From contig CM065303.1 in assembly GCA_032871835.1 (NCBI GenBank), positions 58,690,597 to 58,754,596 of the forward strand: DNA of 64,000 bases, in the 5' to 3' direction. Shown in pieces: positions 31,788-43,637 of this stretch (the first letter of the stretch is position 1; the number at the start of each line of letters is the position of its first letter). The stretch comes from Dipteronia dyeriana. Its lineage: Eukaryota; Streptophyta; Magnoliopsida; Sapindales; Sapindaceae. A model generated the notes under the pieces. The model was given only the letters and a program-made list of their open reading frames with translations, was not told where the DNA came from and did no database searches. A program made the translations under genes and the position numbers.

Positions 31788-33495
31788 TAAGGATGGCAAA
31801 AATCCTAGATCCGTCCCAAACCGATGGAGATTCGATCCATTTTAAGATGGTTTTGGAGCACTTAAAATGAGTTTCGGGTCAAGTATATGTCAAAAGTTAT
31901 TGACTCAGTTTGTAATAGTGGTGTAAAAATGGATTGGTCCGGCCCATTTCTGGAAACAAGCCTGGCTGGGCCTGGCACACGACGGTGTCGGGGGCCGACC
32001 CGGCCCGGCCTGTTTACCGGACGGGCCAGGCCTAACATGCCTGGTCCGGCGGGTTAGTTTTTTGGTCCGATTTTTTTTCCAAATTACGTTTTTTTGGATT
32101 TAGGGTATAGGGTTTAGGATTTATAGTTTATGGTTAAGGGTTTATAATTTAAAATGAATGAAGAGAACGAACAATTATTAGGATTTGAAATGAATAAAGA
32201 GAACGAACAATTTTTTAATTATTTATTTATTTTTCACTTATAGAATTCAGTAATACATATCTACATGATTGTCTCATTAAAAACCTTACCAAGAAAAATC
32301 CAGTGAGATAAAAACTTGGTAAGGGAAAAAGAGTGCAACCGTTTTACAACTTACAAGTAAATAATAAATACATATGTAAAAATATAACCTAGTTCTGGCC
32401 CTGGCCAATACCTGAAGGGTCATCAATATATAGATTGTCGAAATTTAGATTAAGTTCTTTATCTATAGTTAGATTTTGTAACCTTTTTTAGCATGCTTCC
32501 AATCCCGAAGGCATGTTAATACCTCCACCATCTCTGGAGACAAACAGCTTCTTCTTGGTTCAATTATGCATCCACTGGTGCTGAAAGCTTGGAGAGAGAG
32601 TAATAACCAAAATGAATGAAAAAGTTTAGAGAATTAGAGAATATATTAGAGATTGAAAGAATGATAGAGAGAGTTAATGGAAAATGAAATGGATGGAAGT
32701 ATTTATAGAAAAATTTGATTTGTGGGTCAAAATATAATTTAAAAGATTGTAGGGGGGGTTTTGGTAATTTTTATTTCCTCCAACGGCTGGAATTGATTTC
32801 CAGCCGTTGGAGGTTTTTTGAAAAAAAAATAAAAAAAATTGGGCCGAACGGACCTGCTGATCGGTCCGTCGAGCCGGTCCGACAGGCCTGGCACGCCTGA
32901 TTGGCGTGCCAGGCGGGCCGGCCTGCCGGGCCTCCTCCCAGCGGCCTGGCCCTCTTCCTTCACGGGCCGTTCCCAAAACGGCCCGTGAACTTCCTGGGCC
33001 GGCCTCACCGGCCGGCCCATTTTTACACCACTAGTTTGTAATTAGGTCAGGTATGGATCAAAACACTATGATCCGATCGGTCCTGGTTGACCAGTAAATC
33101 TTTTTATTTATTTGAATTCAATGTTTATATAATCTGTATGTTATATTCTATTAAATTTAAATTATATTTGAATTTTTAGGGTATACTAAACTTTAAATTT
33201 TTATATTTATTTGTTATTTATGTTTAAATTGAAGTATATCCGTATATGCATGTTTAAATTTAAATAAAATTTTCAATTTAAATGCATTTTTTAGTTTGAT
33301 TGAATGTTAAAATTTAAATTTCCTAACCTAAATTTCAAATGTATAATAAAATTTGTATATTTAATTGTTTGATTTTTTATTTTATTTTTTGTTAATGGGA
33401 CACCGGACACCTCTGCTTCGTTTGAAGCGAAAATAAAAAATTCGTTCAAATCGCCGGGGTTCGTAGCATTCCGATCCGTTCCATTGACATCTCTT
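31788..33495. mobile_element. hAT-like element, copy 2, split by an inner hAT
   Basis: Ends TAAGGATGGCAAAAAT and, reverse-complemented, AAGAGATGTCAATGG. The flanks GGCGGGAC (31780-31787) and GTTGGGAC (33496-33503) match at six of eight bases. Its right half (33110-33370) shares blocks with 29350-29700. Interrupted by the element at 31916-33033. Confidence 0.55.
31916..33033. mobile_element. Non-autonomous hAT (1118 bp) with perfect TIR and TSD
   Basis: Perfect 17-bp termini TAGTGGTGTAAAAATGG at both ends and an exact 8-bp TSD GTTTGTAA (31908-31915 and 33034-33041). The sub-terminal regions are GC-rich with many GGCC/CCGG motifs (31935-32070 and 32845-33020), unlike the AT-rich interior. A perfect hairpin with 16-bp arms lies at 32777-32792 and 32798-32813 (loop ttgat). 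No transposase. Young-looking ends. Confidence 0.93.
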
Positions 33496-33528
33496 GTTGG
33501 GACATCAAAACAGCAATTTAAAGAATAA

Positions 33529-34834
33529 TAGCGTCCACAATGCATAGAACTCAAACACAAGACCCATTATATGTCACATCACCATTTTTGGGTCTTATTT
33601 TTAAAAAATAGGTCTTTTCATTTGAATCCCATTTAAATAGGTATTTTTTACCCACAATGTAACTACATTGGAAAAGATAAATTTGAATTTTTTTTCTGAA
33701 CAATCATTACACTTCATTTATATATATAAAAGACCCCGTTGTCTGTCACATCACTATTTTTAGGTCTTATTTTCAAAAAAATAGTTCTTTCCATTTGGAA
33801 CTCATTTAAATAGGTCTATTTTCCTTGGAAATGATAAATTGGATTCTTTTTTAAAAAACTTTTTTCCGAACAATCATTACACTTCTTTAAAATAACATAT
33901 ATGTATATTAATAAATAATTTATATAATATATTTAAAATAAAATAAATTAAAATTAATTTAAAATAAAACAATTAATTAATATAAAATTATCACAACCGA
34001 ATTACATCAATAATAAAAATAAATATTTTAAACAAAATATTATCTACAATCTACTACTACTACATCTGTTATCACTGTTTTTTCTCATTATATCCCTTTG
34101 TTGATGTATTGCCAAATTCTTGCTTCATTTAAGGTCAACGAGATTCTATTGCAAAACATATTTTTTGATTCAATTTATTTTTCCATCTGCTATTCATTGT
34201 TTTTCCGTCTTTACAAGGTCTTTTGCCGTAAATTCTTATTTTTTTTTCTTCCATCTCACGAACAAAATTTCCTTTTCTTCAATCGCCTTCAACGGCTACA
34301 ACACATTACGATCGGATATATTTGGAGAGTGTTTGGAGAAATTATGGTAATGAGCCATAATACAGTTATTAATGTAACATGTTTAATTTTTTTTATATAA
34401 AAAAAATGTTATTTTATATTGCGACAAGTATACTATTCATAATTCAAGTATAGTAAACTTAATTACAAAAATTAATGTTTTTCATTCAAATTATTTTAAT
34501 TTCTCTAAAATAGAAAACTTAAATTAAATTTATTTATATTTTTTATTATATATATAATTATTGAAATTAATAATTATATATTTAAATTAAAATAATTTAC
34601 ATATATATATATATATAAAAGCCCAATAATTAGGAGTTATCGGAAAATAAACTCTAATTATTAGACAAGACGCAAATTGAGTTCCACAATTCCACACGGA
34701 AACTCAATTTGAGTCTAGTATGGTAGGTCTCATAAATGGGTCTTATTTTTTTGGATCTCATGTGTACCCCATTGTGATCCAACTTAAATGGGTCTAGTTA
34801 AATAGGTCTCATTTGAGTCCCATTGTGGATGCTC
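33529..34834. mobile_element. Non-autonomous Harbinger-like element (about 1.3 kb)
   Basis: The termini are TAGCGTCCACAATG and, reverse-complemented, GAGCATCCACAATGGGAC. The flanks are TAA on both sides (33526-33528 and 34835-34837), the 3-bp TSD of PIF/Harbinger elements. Sub-terminal copies of (a/g)gtcttatttttt and atttaaatagg(t)ct recur. The interior is very AT-rich with no transposase. Confidence 0.65.
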
Positions 34835-35154
34835 TAAAGCACGAAAAACTCATACCTAATTCATGTTCGATATTAGAACACGAACATGTTAACACTTGTT
34901 TCTTGGCATAGTTTAATTTTAAACATGCATAAATTAAATAAATAATTATATTGTTTGGTGCAGCAAATGATGTTTATTGAACTTAATAATATTTCAGTTC
35001 GAGTTCGAGTCGTTGTACCATAAATGTTATATAATAAAATTAAATAAATAATTTTTATTTATTATTTTAATAATATATATTTTTAAAAATATATATGCTT
35101 TTTTTAATATATTTTTCAAACATTAACATATACTTTGAAGTACATATATTTAGG

Positions 35155-35585
35155 ACCTCTTTGGTATGATGTACTGAACATTACTAGCACACAGTACAAT
35201 ACTAAATTAGTATTGTATGGCATTTGGTAACATTTTATAGTCGTACTAAATTATACGACGTGCCGATTTAGTATTATCCGAATCGTATTAAGTTACACGG
35301 TGGAGGGAGGTGTTCTACAATTGGATTATACTTTTTTATAAATTTGAAAAATTAAAATCCCAAAAATTATTTTCTTTAAAAAAAAAAAATCGTGAAACCA
35401 AACAGCCTCCATCGTGGAGGCTGTCTAGCCTCATCATCAAGTAGTTGTTGGCTTCCGTTCGTGGAGGAGACCAGTCATCATACTCGTTCTCGAGGTCGCC
35501 GGTCGGTCTCCTACCCTCCTCCACGAACGAAGGCAAACGGCCTCCTAAAGAGCATTCGTATAAAACCATTTACCATATCAAACTG
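35155..35585. mobile_element. Fold-back / MITE-like element
   Basis: Begins acctctttggtatgatgtac, a common MITE end style. Contains a perfect hairpin ACAGCCTCCA-tcg-TGGAGGCTGT (35402-35424) and a second long hairpin with arms near 35451-35472 and 35504-35534 (cgttcgtggaggaga). Outer termini and TSD not fixed. 34838-35154 shows nothing. Confidence 0.4.
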
Positions 35586-35861
35586 ACTTAATTAGACAAT
35601 TGAATAAATTTATTTGTTATTTTATTATGTTACAATCTTTGGTTTGAATTATTGTAATGATTTTTACAAGTTTTTAGTAGGAAAAAAAAATCAAATAAAT
35701 ATACATTGAGTGTCGATGACCTCGATTTTTATAGTTTGTCTTGCATCTTGAAATTCTCAAGATCGGCCTTGCTTTACTTGATTAACTTAGGATAATTATC
35801 TACGCATATTAAGTGTTATAACCTTTATAATCTATTGATAGGGTTCAAAAAATAAATGACA

Positions 35862-37100
35862 CTTTTTAGAGGTGACATTTCAACACTGTCACTGCTTTAA
35901 TAACTTATGTTTAAAATACACATATTATGGTGAACGGAAAAAAATACCCTCAATAGTTGTTCAACATCAGATTTCTTTCATTCAATTTTACAGTGACAGA
36001 GTTGTGAAGTAGAGAGAAAAAAATATCATTGAAACCCAGACAATCACTCGAACGACGATGAAGTTGTGCTACGCAGACGCATTGGATGGTCGAAATGTAA
36101 TTACAAAAGTCTCGGAGCCTTTAGTAAAAGTCTCGGAGCCTTTAGTAAAAGTCTCGGAGCCTTTAGTAAAAGTCTCGGAGCCTTTACTAAAAAGCTCGGA
36201 GCATTGGCAAAAAGGCTCGAACCCATTAAAAAAGCTCGGACACTTGGTAAAAAAACTTGAACCCATTAAAAAAAAGCTCGGACACTTGACAAAAAAGTTT
36301 GAACCCTTACCATAAAAGCTCGAGCTTTTTTTAATGGAAAAAACTCGGTTTCATCAATTAAAAGTCTCGATTCTTTTATAAAAATCATCTATCATTTCTA
36401 AAATATGCTCGATACTTTCTAAAATATGATTGATTCTTTCTAAAATAAACTCGATCATATTATAAAAAAATACTCGATTTGACAACAAATAACAAAACCT
36501 AATTAAAAAAAAATGCTTGATCATATTCAAAAAAGGCTCGATTTGGCTATAAATATACTCGATTTAACTAAATCTATTTTCAAAAAAAAAAAAACTAAAT
36601 GTTCTATTCTTTCAAAAATATCCTCGATTATTTGAAAAAATACGAGGATATTTTTGAAAGAATCGAGCATTTTATTTTTTGAAAATTATGTTTAGTTAAA
36701 TCAAATATATCTGTAGTCAAATCGAGCATATATTTGAAATAATCGAAGATTGTTAAACCACATGTTCATACAAAGGCTAAGACAACAAATCATAACGAAT
36801 GAATATATTGTTAAACTACACAAAAAATATGAAAATATATAAACGAATATCATAAATATATGTTATCTTATTGTACAGAATCTGGACAGAGACAAGTTGT
36901 AGATTGATTTTTAGACAACTATTTTGGAGATAGATAGGGAATTATCGTTTTCAAAGTATAGATAGAAACACAATGGGAATAAAAAATAGATTATTTAAGG
37001 GCAATTTGAGTAGTTCACTATAATAAGTGTTTTTTAAACTTAAGTTATTAAAATTGTGACATCATTGCAACATCATTGCAACAACAAAAAATGATATATC
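35862..37100. mobile_element. TIR element with internal minisatellite and palindrome
   Basis: The arms pair over about 45 bp: tttaataacttatgtttaaa (from 35894) with its near-inverse ending at 37054 (tttaaacttaagttatta). The interior has a 21-bp minisatellite, many ctcgat(t) motifs, and an inverted repeat with arms of about 90 bp (36536-36626 and 36643-36730, spacer 16 nt). Outer ends and TSD are uncertain. Probably a non-autonomous Mutator-like element. Confidence 0.5.
36105..36188 (+). repeat. 21-bp minisatellite, four copies, in an open frame
   Basis: Four tandem units of aaaagtctcggagcctttag(t), near-identical, followed by degenerate units to about 36315. 21 bp is a multiple of three, so an 85-codon frame from 36058 reads through as a seven-residue repeat (KVSEPLV). 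I see no homology to a known protein and treat the frame as incidental. Confidence 0.9.
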
Positions 37101-39276
37101 TCACTATTTTCACTCTATTTATATGTGTCCAATAAGTAAATTGTTTGTTTAGATTAAATCTTATAAATTTTCTCTAAAAAAGATAAAATTTATTTATATA
37201 TCAATCGACTACAAAGGTAAGTATAATTCATGAGAAGACGATCAAACCCATTAAAACATGACAACCGATTATTATTTCAACGCAATTAACAGGGATGCAT
37301 GAATGGCCTACCAATTTAAGATTGAGGTATAAGCTTAATAAATTTAATAAATAATTAGAGCACCTCAATAAAAATGTAATTTATGAAGAAAAAAAAAAGA
37401 TACCACTGAGTATTAATAGACATTCTATTACAAAATCTTTCTTCAATACAACCTCGTTTATTTAACCTCAAGCTTACGTGATAAAAAAAAAAATTAGACA
37501 CTGTCAACATGATTGTACATGCATCCACTTTCAGACGGTTTGTTGCACAACCCTTTTTGAGGTTGACTCTGTAAATATTTACGATTGACATTAATTTTTT
37601 TATTTAGTTTTAGTAAGAAAATAAAATAAAAAATAAAATTAAACACATCATTAAAACAAGATATATTTTAAATAAAAATATTAAAGATTAAATTTTAAAT
37701 TAATCATTTTTCAAATCTATATTTATACCATTTAACAAAATAAAGTTCTTAACATTATTATTATCGTAACTATTTATATACGATCTATTTTTATGTTGAA
37801 GGTGCTGTCGATGACGGCGAATAATAATTTGTAATTGAAAACTAGCGGAGATTAGCTGTGAGCCGGTGATTTAGATAATCTTGTCTTTTGCTCATGACGT
37901 GACTCAATTTAACCAGTAGATGATCTCTTATCAATAATGATAGAAAGGTTGTTATATCAATATTAATAAATTGTTTTTTTAATATTAATAAATTATTGAG
38001 GCTAATTTCAACTTCGTTGACTTTTCTGAGACTTGGAAGGGATCAGGTAAATTATCTTGAGGTCCAAATCGACTAGGTCAACATAATTTATTAACGAACC
38101 AAATGAATTGTTGGAATGGTAATAAACATCTCTCATCTAAATTGTAAAGTTGAGACGTTGAGTTCGAACCCTCTCATCCAATTTTTTTTTTAAAAAAACA
38201 TTACTTATTATTATTATTTTTAAAACAAATATCATTTATTAATGAATTATGCTGAGGTTAATTAGTAATAAGTTCTTTACATTCCATAAAAAAAAAAAAA
38301 AATCCTTTCATTCTTTTGGATTCGATATATATAATAATTTAAAATTAATTGGTTTTTTATTAATAGACCGGTTCCTCAAATTTATAAAAAACAAAAGTTA
38401 CGCGTCTTTAATTCGTACCAAATTCCTATAAAAGGTTCATTTTTATTTGGTTCAAAAGGTACAAATTTGATCATTTAACAAATAACAAATTACTTAAGAA
38501 AAAAAAAATTATCTACCCCACCTACTTGAAATATATATACATTCAGAATCAATTTTATCAAAATTAATAACTACCCTCATCACATGGTTAATGTTTTATT
38601 CGGTCGATTGTTATTTTTAATATTTTATAGGGTAATATTGTTATTTCATCTAGCCACTGTCTTTTCAGTGACATTAAATGAATGTGACATTTTTAATATT
38701 AAAAAAAATGTTTGTTTATAAGTAATTTTTTATGTATTTCTGAAAATGGACGATAGAGATACCATTAAAAAAACATAAAATTTTAATTGATAAATAAATA
38801 ATGAGGTTTAAATCTCCGCTCTATATTGGATCTTCATTGATGGAGATCCACCGGATCACATTGGTATGGGAAACCGGTTCCAACTTTAACAGTACTAAAG
38901 TTTTTTTAAAAAAATAATATGTTATTAAAAAAAATAAAATAAACAAAATCAGAGACAAAATTAAATAAAAAGTTTTTTGCTTTTCGTTTCTTTTATTTTT
39001 TACTGTGTAATCTCCAACCGTACATGATTGTGATGGATAGTTGGTGATAACATTGAAAATTTAAAAGTTTTTTGTTTTTTGTTTTTATAAAATTTTGCAA
39101 TATATTTTATTTTTCTATTTATTAATTATATTTACAAAATTAAAATGGGTGGCCATTAGAGTAGGGTGTGGGCCATTTTTAGATTTGGTATAACCTCCAT
39201 ATCCTATCGATTGTGTTTGTTTTCGGAGTATTTAACTGTTTAATAAACATGTGCAGGCTTTTTTAGTAATCTAAGG
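37101..39276. other. AT-rich intergenic stretch
   Basis: No gene, RNA gene or paired terminal repeat recognised. Confidence 0.5.
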
Positions 39277-39284
39277 GTAACAAT

Positions 39285-39863
39285 TAGGGATGGCAAATTG
39301 ACCCTGACCCGTACCCATCCGAACCCGACCCTACAGGATCGGGTGTGGATGATGAATTTACGACCCGCAAACCCGTTTAACGAAAAATCCAATGGATTCA
39401 CGAGCAGATACGGGTTGGAAAAACGAACCCACATAAATAAAATACTTGTATATAAACATACATAGACATTTGAATTATTTTTGATCGTTTTAATTTTATG
39501 GTTATTATTGTTTTATAATGTATCAAGTAGGGAATTAGAGATGGAAATTTAATTCAATTAAATATCAAATAAGTGATTACATGTGGAAATTTACAAATGA
39601 CAAACCGCAGGTTCGCGGGTTCGTGGGTTGCGGGTTTGTGGGTATCCCGCAGGTGAAGCATCCAACCGTGAACCCACATTGTTTCGCGGGTTCACGGATA
39701 AGGGTATGGGTGCAGCCATAACCCACAGGTTCACACCCGCTCGCGAACTCGCTAACCCGCTCACCTAAGCAGGTTCGAGAGCGAACGTAGGTGAGGAAAA
39801 TTTTCGTGGGTGAGGATTTGGATTTTACAAAACCCACCTGAACCTGACCCGCTGCCACCCCTA
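39285..39863. mobile_element. Non-autonomous hAT (579 bp) with exact TSD
   Basis: Ends TAGGGATGGCA and, reverse-complemented, TAGGGGTGGCA. Exact 8-bp TSD GTAACAAT (39277-39284 and 39864-39871). Sub-terminal regions are rich in gggttcgcgggtt/acccg motifs. No coding sequence. Confidence 0.92.
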
Positions 39864-39959
39864 GTAACAATGCAAAGTTAAAAAAAAAAAATTGGTGGCC
39901 AAAGTGAAGAATCAAAAAATTGAAGAACTCAAGATTTGTATGTGTTCTTTGTATAACGC

Positions 39960-41150
39960 AACACTAGCGCACATACTGTGCTTTTGGTCTAGAGAATCAG
40001 TGCAGTACAAGCGCTGTTCATCCAACGCACCATCAACGCTTTTGGTCTAGAGATTCAGCATAGTACATGTCAAGATGAAACCTTTCCCATAACTCATCAA
40101 TAAAGACCATTGCTTTATCTATAAATGCTTGTGTTGTGTACATGTTATCATGCTTTTACTTGCTTTTTAGTGCCTAGCTAACACTTGATTGCTATTTGGT
40201 TGTTGTGTAATGTACCGAAAGGAGAAACACACAACGTGCTCGATGAAATACAAAATATTAGTCTAGTAAGATAAAAATATACGATGCTATCCTATAGGAC
40301 TCAATAGTGTGCCATAATACTTAATGTATTTGTGCATAGTTCGGATAATCATCGAGAGATAGGTTATTGGTGTGCATGGATATTGTTCTTATTGCTTGAG
40401 AGAGTATGGGATAATTAAGGGTACATGAGTCTACACATGAACACTTGCATAATTTTTCTAATGGTGTGTCCATCGATTTGTGATAATTGAGTAGGTGGAT
40501 TCAAAAGTCTTAGCCATTCATCACATATAAGTTACAACATATTTGCTTGTGTGCTTGCTTACTGTTATAGTGTTTTGTTAATTAGTTTAATCTTAGTTTT
40601 GATTAATTTGAGTAGCATAATCATATTCATCATATTTCGATTATCCAAATAGTGATTAGGTTAATCAATTTCAATACTCATCAATCAATCCTCGCGGAAA
40701 CAAAGTATATTTATCATTGTACTACACTCACCGGTCTCGTACGATTGCAAGTAGCCAATGATGTTAATCAATTTTTGGTGTTGTTAGCGGGGATTTCGCA
40801 TTCGTTGATATCGATACTAGTTGACTTGATTGATATTTTGGATTTTTTTTTGTTGTGTTTTGTCCTTTCTTATAGGTAGGTTGTCTCGTTTATGCATAGG
40901 TGTACAATGAGCCACGACCTAATATTCTTGGATTTTGATCCAGAGATTGAGAGGTTTGCTCGCCGAATGAGGAAGAATACAAGAGGAAGCATATGAGCCA
41001 TGGATCGGCCCGCGATTCAGCAAGAAAAAAAGGACGGGAAGACCTTGCAAGAGTTTACTATGCCGACAGTCAATCAAAATACTTCAAGCATTAGAAGACC
41101 GACTGTGACGGCCAACAACTTCGAAATCAAGTATTTCTCATAGAACTGAT
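39960..41150 (+). mobile_element. Ty3/gypsy 5' remnant: LTR end, primer-binding site, gag start
   Basis: TTGGTGTTGTTAGCGGGGA near 40772-40790 resembles the TGGCGCCGTTGCCGGGGA junction common in plant Ty3/gypsy elements. It is followed by a gag start at 40909 (MSHDLIFLDFDPEIERFARR) that stops after about 30 codons. A second frame (TLQEFTMPTVNQNTSSIRRP...NNFEIK) resumes to about 41140. The upstream 0.8 kb is presumably LTR, but no left end or partner LTR was identified. Confidence 0.6.
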
Positions 41151-41529
41151 TCGACAAATCTCTCACCGAATATAGTTGACTTTATTTTATACTTTATTTA
41201 ATATTCCTCTTGAGTAATTTCCAGTATCAACGGATCTAAATAGATTATTTTCTTGCATTTTATTTTATATTCCTCTTCAATGTTTTTTTCTCGGTAGACT
41301 CAACATATTATATATATATATATATATGTTTAACAACGTATGTGTTTTTTGGTTCTTTGTTTTCTCGGTATTTTTTTTGTAAAGTATTTGTTTTCATAGT
41401 AGATTATATCAATTATTTTTGTTGATTTTATCCGACCTTCATCCTTCTTCTCCATTTTCTATTTTTAGTTTTTCTAAATGCGTTTGGACGCCTTTTGTAT
41501 CTATTTAGGTTTTGCTTTGTTTGTGTTGG

Positions 41530-42870
41530 TGTTGTTTGTAAATAAAAAAACAATCTGGTTCGAATCTGGAAGAAACAAATAGTAATAACACACAGTGTCC
41601 TTAAGACAATTTCATCGTATAACACCGTATGTGTATAGCAATTGTCTCCCAGGATACAACAATTTAACAGTGGTAGTACAAAGTACAAACCATTCTCAGT
41701 GAACTCAAATCAAGTTTAAAACTTACCAAGAATCGAAAGAGAAAAGAAACTGGAAAAAGACTAATTATGTTGATTTGTAATTTTGTGATTTCAGAATGTA
41801 TCTTCTTTGAAGAGTAGACTAGGGTTTTATAGAAAAACTGAATCAATAGGGTTCAAAAGATTGATATGAAAATAACTTTATAACCATGTTTTTAATGATA
41901 AAGGAAATTAATTAAGGAATAATCTCCAAAAGATCTATTCATAATTAGACACAAATTTTATTTTCTTAGTGATAAAGTAAGTATCAGAATCCAAATCGAA
42001 ATTCTGTTTTCTTAGTGATCATGTAAGTATCATAATCTAAAATGAAATTAATTCTTTTCATATCATTAAAATGTTTGACAAGTCAGTTTTAGGCTTTGTT
42101 TGGGAGAGCTTCTTTAAGTAGATCTTTTAAAGTAAACCTTTTACATGTAGTACTTATAATATAAAGATGTTAGTTGTTTGGTTGTCAATTGAAAAAAGCT
42201 TTTTTAAATGGTAAAATTACAAAAATATTCAAAAACTATTTTAAATGATAGGGTTATATTAAACTTTTTAGTATTATTAAAAAAACTAAAAAAGATCTAT
42301 TTGGAAAAACCTAAAATTTGAGCTTCTCCAAGTAGACGCAAAACAGTTTTTTTAATCATCTAAAAACTCTACTAAGTGACAACCAAACGACACAATTTTT
42401 TTTCAAAAGAGCTTTTTTTAATTAAAAAAGTTGTTTTAGTCGGTAGACAACTTCTTCCAAACGGACACTTACTCTCTTGTTCCAATTTGTGGGATATTCG
42501 TGTACACAGGACGCACCCACTCACGAGTCGTCCAACCGAGGGTTCGAGGTCTGTGATTTGCACCCCTCCTACCCGAGAGAGAGAGGCTATATGCTACACA
42601 TATTGATAAGTTACTATCATACAATCATTTATATACCACATATAAATGTTTTTCCCTAACTAAAGTGGGATGTACAATTTTCCTTACATAATGGGCTCAC
42701 CTTGAGACTAAATTTCTCATTCACCCATTAATCATTTGGAGAGTTTGAGTATACCATATCGAAGCTCCCACGGAGGAGAATTTGAATATTCTTTGATCTT
42801 CTATTTTCATATGATCGATCATACTCAAATAACTCTCTCAAAACGTGTGTTTATCATAAATTTTCCAACA
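41530..42870 (-). repeat. Copia-D 3' LTR (with MITE insertion)
   Basis: Partner of 47547-48466. Longer than its partner mainly because of an insertion at about 42092-42468. On the minus strand it starts TGTTGGAAAATTT next to the purine tract. Confidence 0.82.
42092..42468. mobile_element. MITE inside the Copia-D 3' LTR
   Basis: About 375 bp, present only in this LTR; the partner LTR reads straight across (cggttttactctcaca near 48060). Termini are ggctttgtttgggagagctt and the reverse complement of cttcttccaaacggac, a hAT-type 'TTTGTTTGG' end. No coding capacity. Confidence 0.75.
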
Positions 42871-43637
42871 ATCCCCCACATGAATAAAATTGACCTATGA
42901 GACACGAGAGATGACTTTTGGTAAGTTTAAACGGTCAAAACCTGTATATGATAGGTATGTGTTACTCTTTGAACCTTTCCTTGTAAAGGTGTGCTTACTT
43001 TACTGGTTGATCAGTGGATATGATATCCTTGAATTTTTTTACCGTTTATGTAAATGATGGCTCACCTCACACATGCATATTCCAAACCCAATTTGGTTCT
43101 CTTTGTTATGTTCTTTTTGGCCATGAACATGCATACGGTTCTGTGATAGTCGCTTGAGAATGTAGCCCTTCACTATTCTCTTTTAGAAGCGGCCATATTT
43201 CTCGTTCACATAGGTGTCTTAATTAAGAGTAACCCGTATTACTCTACTCAGATTTCCATTACTTGGTATTCCGACACATAAGAATCATTAAAAACATAGT
43301 TTAACCTTTTCCCTACAGCAGACATCACTGTTTTACCATATAAATGGACTGGAGGGTAATCCCTACAGTGATCCAACTAAGTCTTATAACTTGGTTGTTC
43401 CATTGAACCTAGATTTTAGTATCTCCATTCAACTAGGTTGGGTTTCCATTGTATCATTTTTTTTTATTTCATGGGTTTTAGTCTCATTCCCCTCGGTGAT
43501 GTCTCAATTAATTCTCTATTTAACCTTTTGGTTAGCAGATCAACAATGTTATCTTTTGACTTTACATATTCAATAAAGATAACTCCAGTTGATAGTAGTT
43601 GTCTATTGGTGTTATGTCTTCGACGTATATGTCTAGA

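Noticed and set aside
32674..33020. Overlapping GC-rich frames on both strands
   Set aside because: They lie in the sub-terminal repeats of the hAT at 31916-33033; no protein homology is visible.
34098..34400. 100-codon plus frame rich in F and I
   Set aside because: AT-rich interior of the Harbinger-like element; no homology.
36105..36188. CRISPR-like direct repeats
   Set aside because: Head-to-tail 21-bp units without spacers, in a plant nuclear context.
36058..36315. 85-codon repeat protein
   Set aside because: The frame exists only because the 21-bp minisatellite is a multiple of three; it is open on the other strand too.
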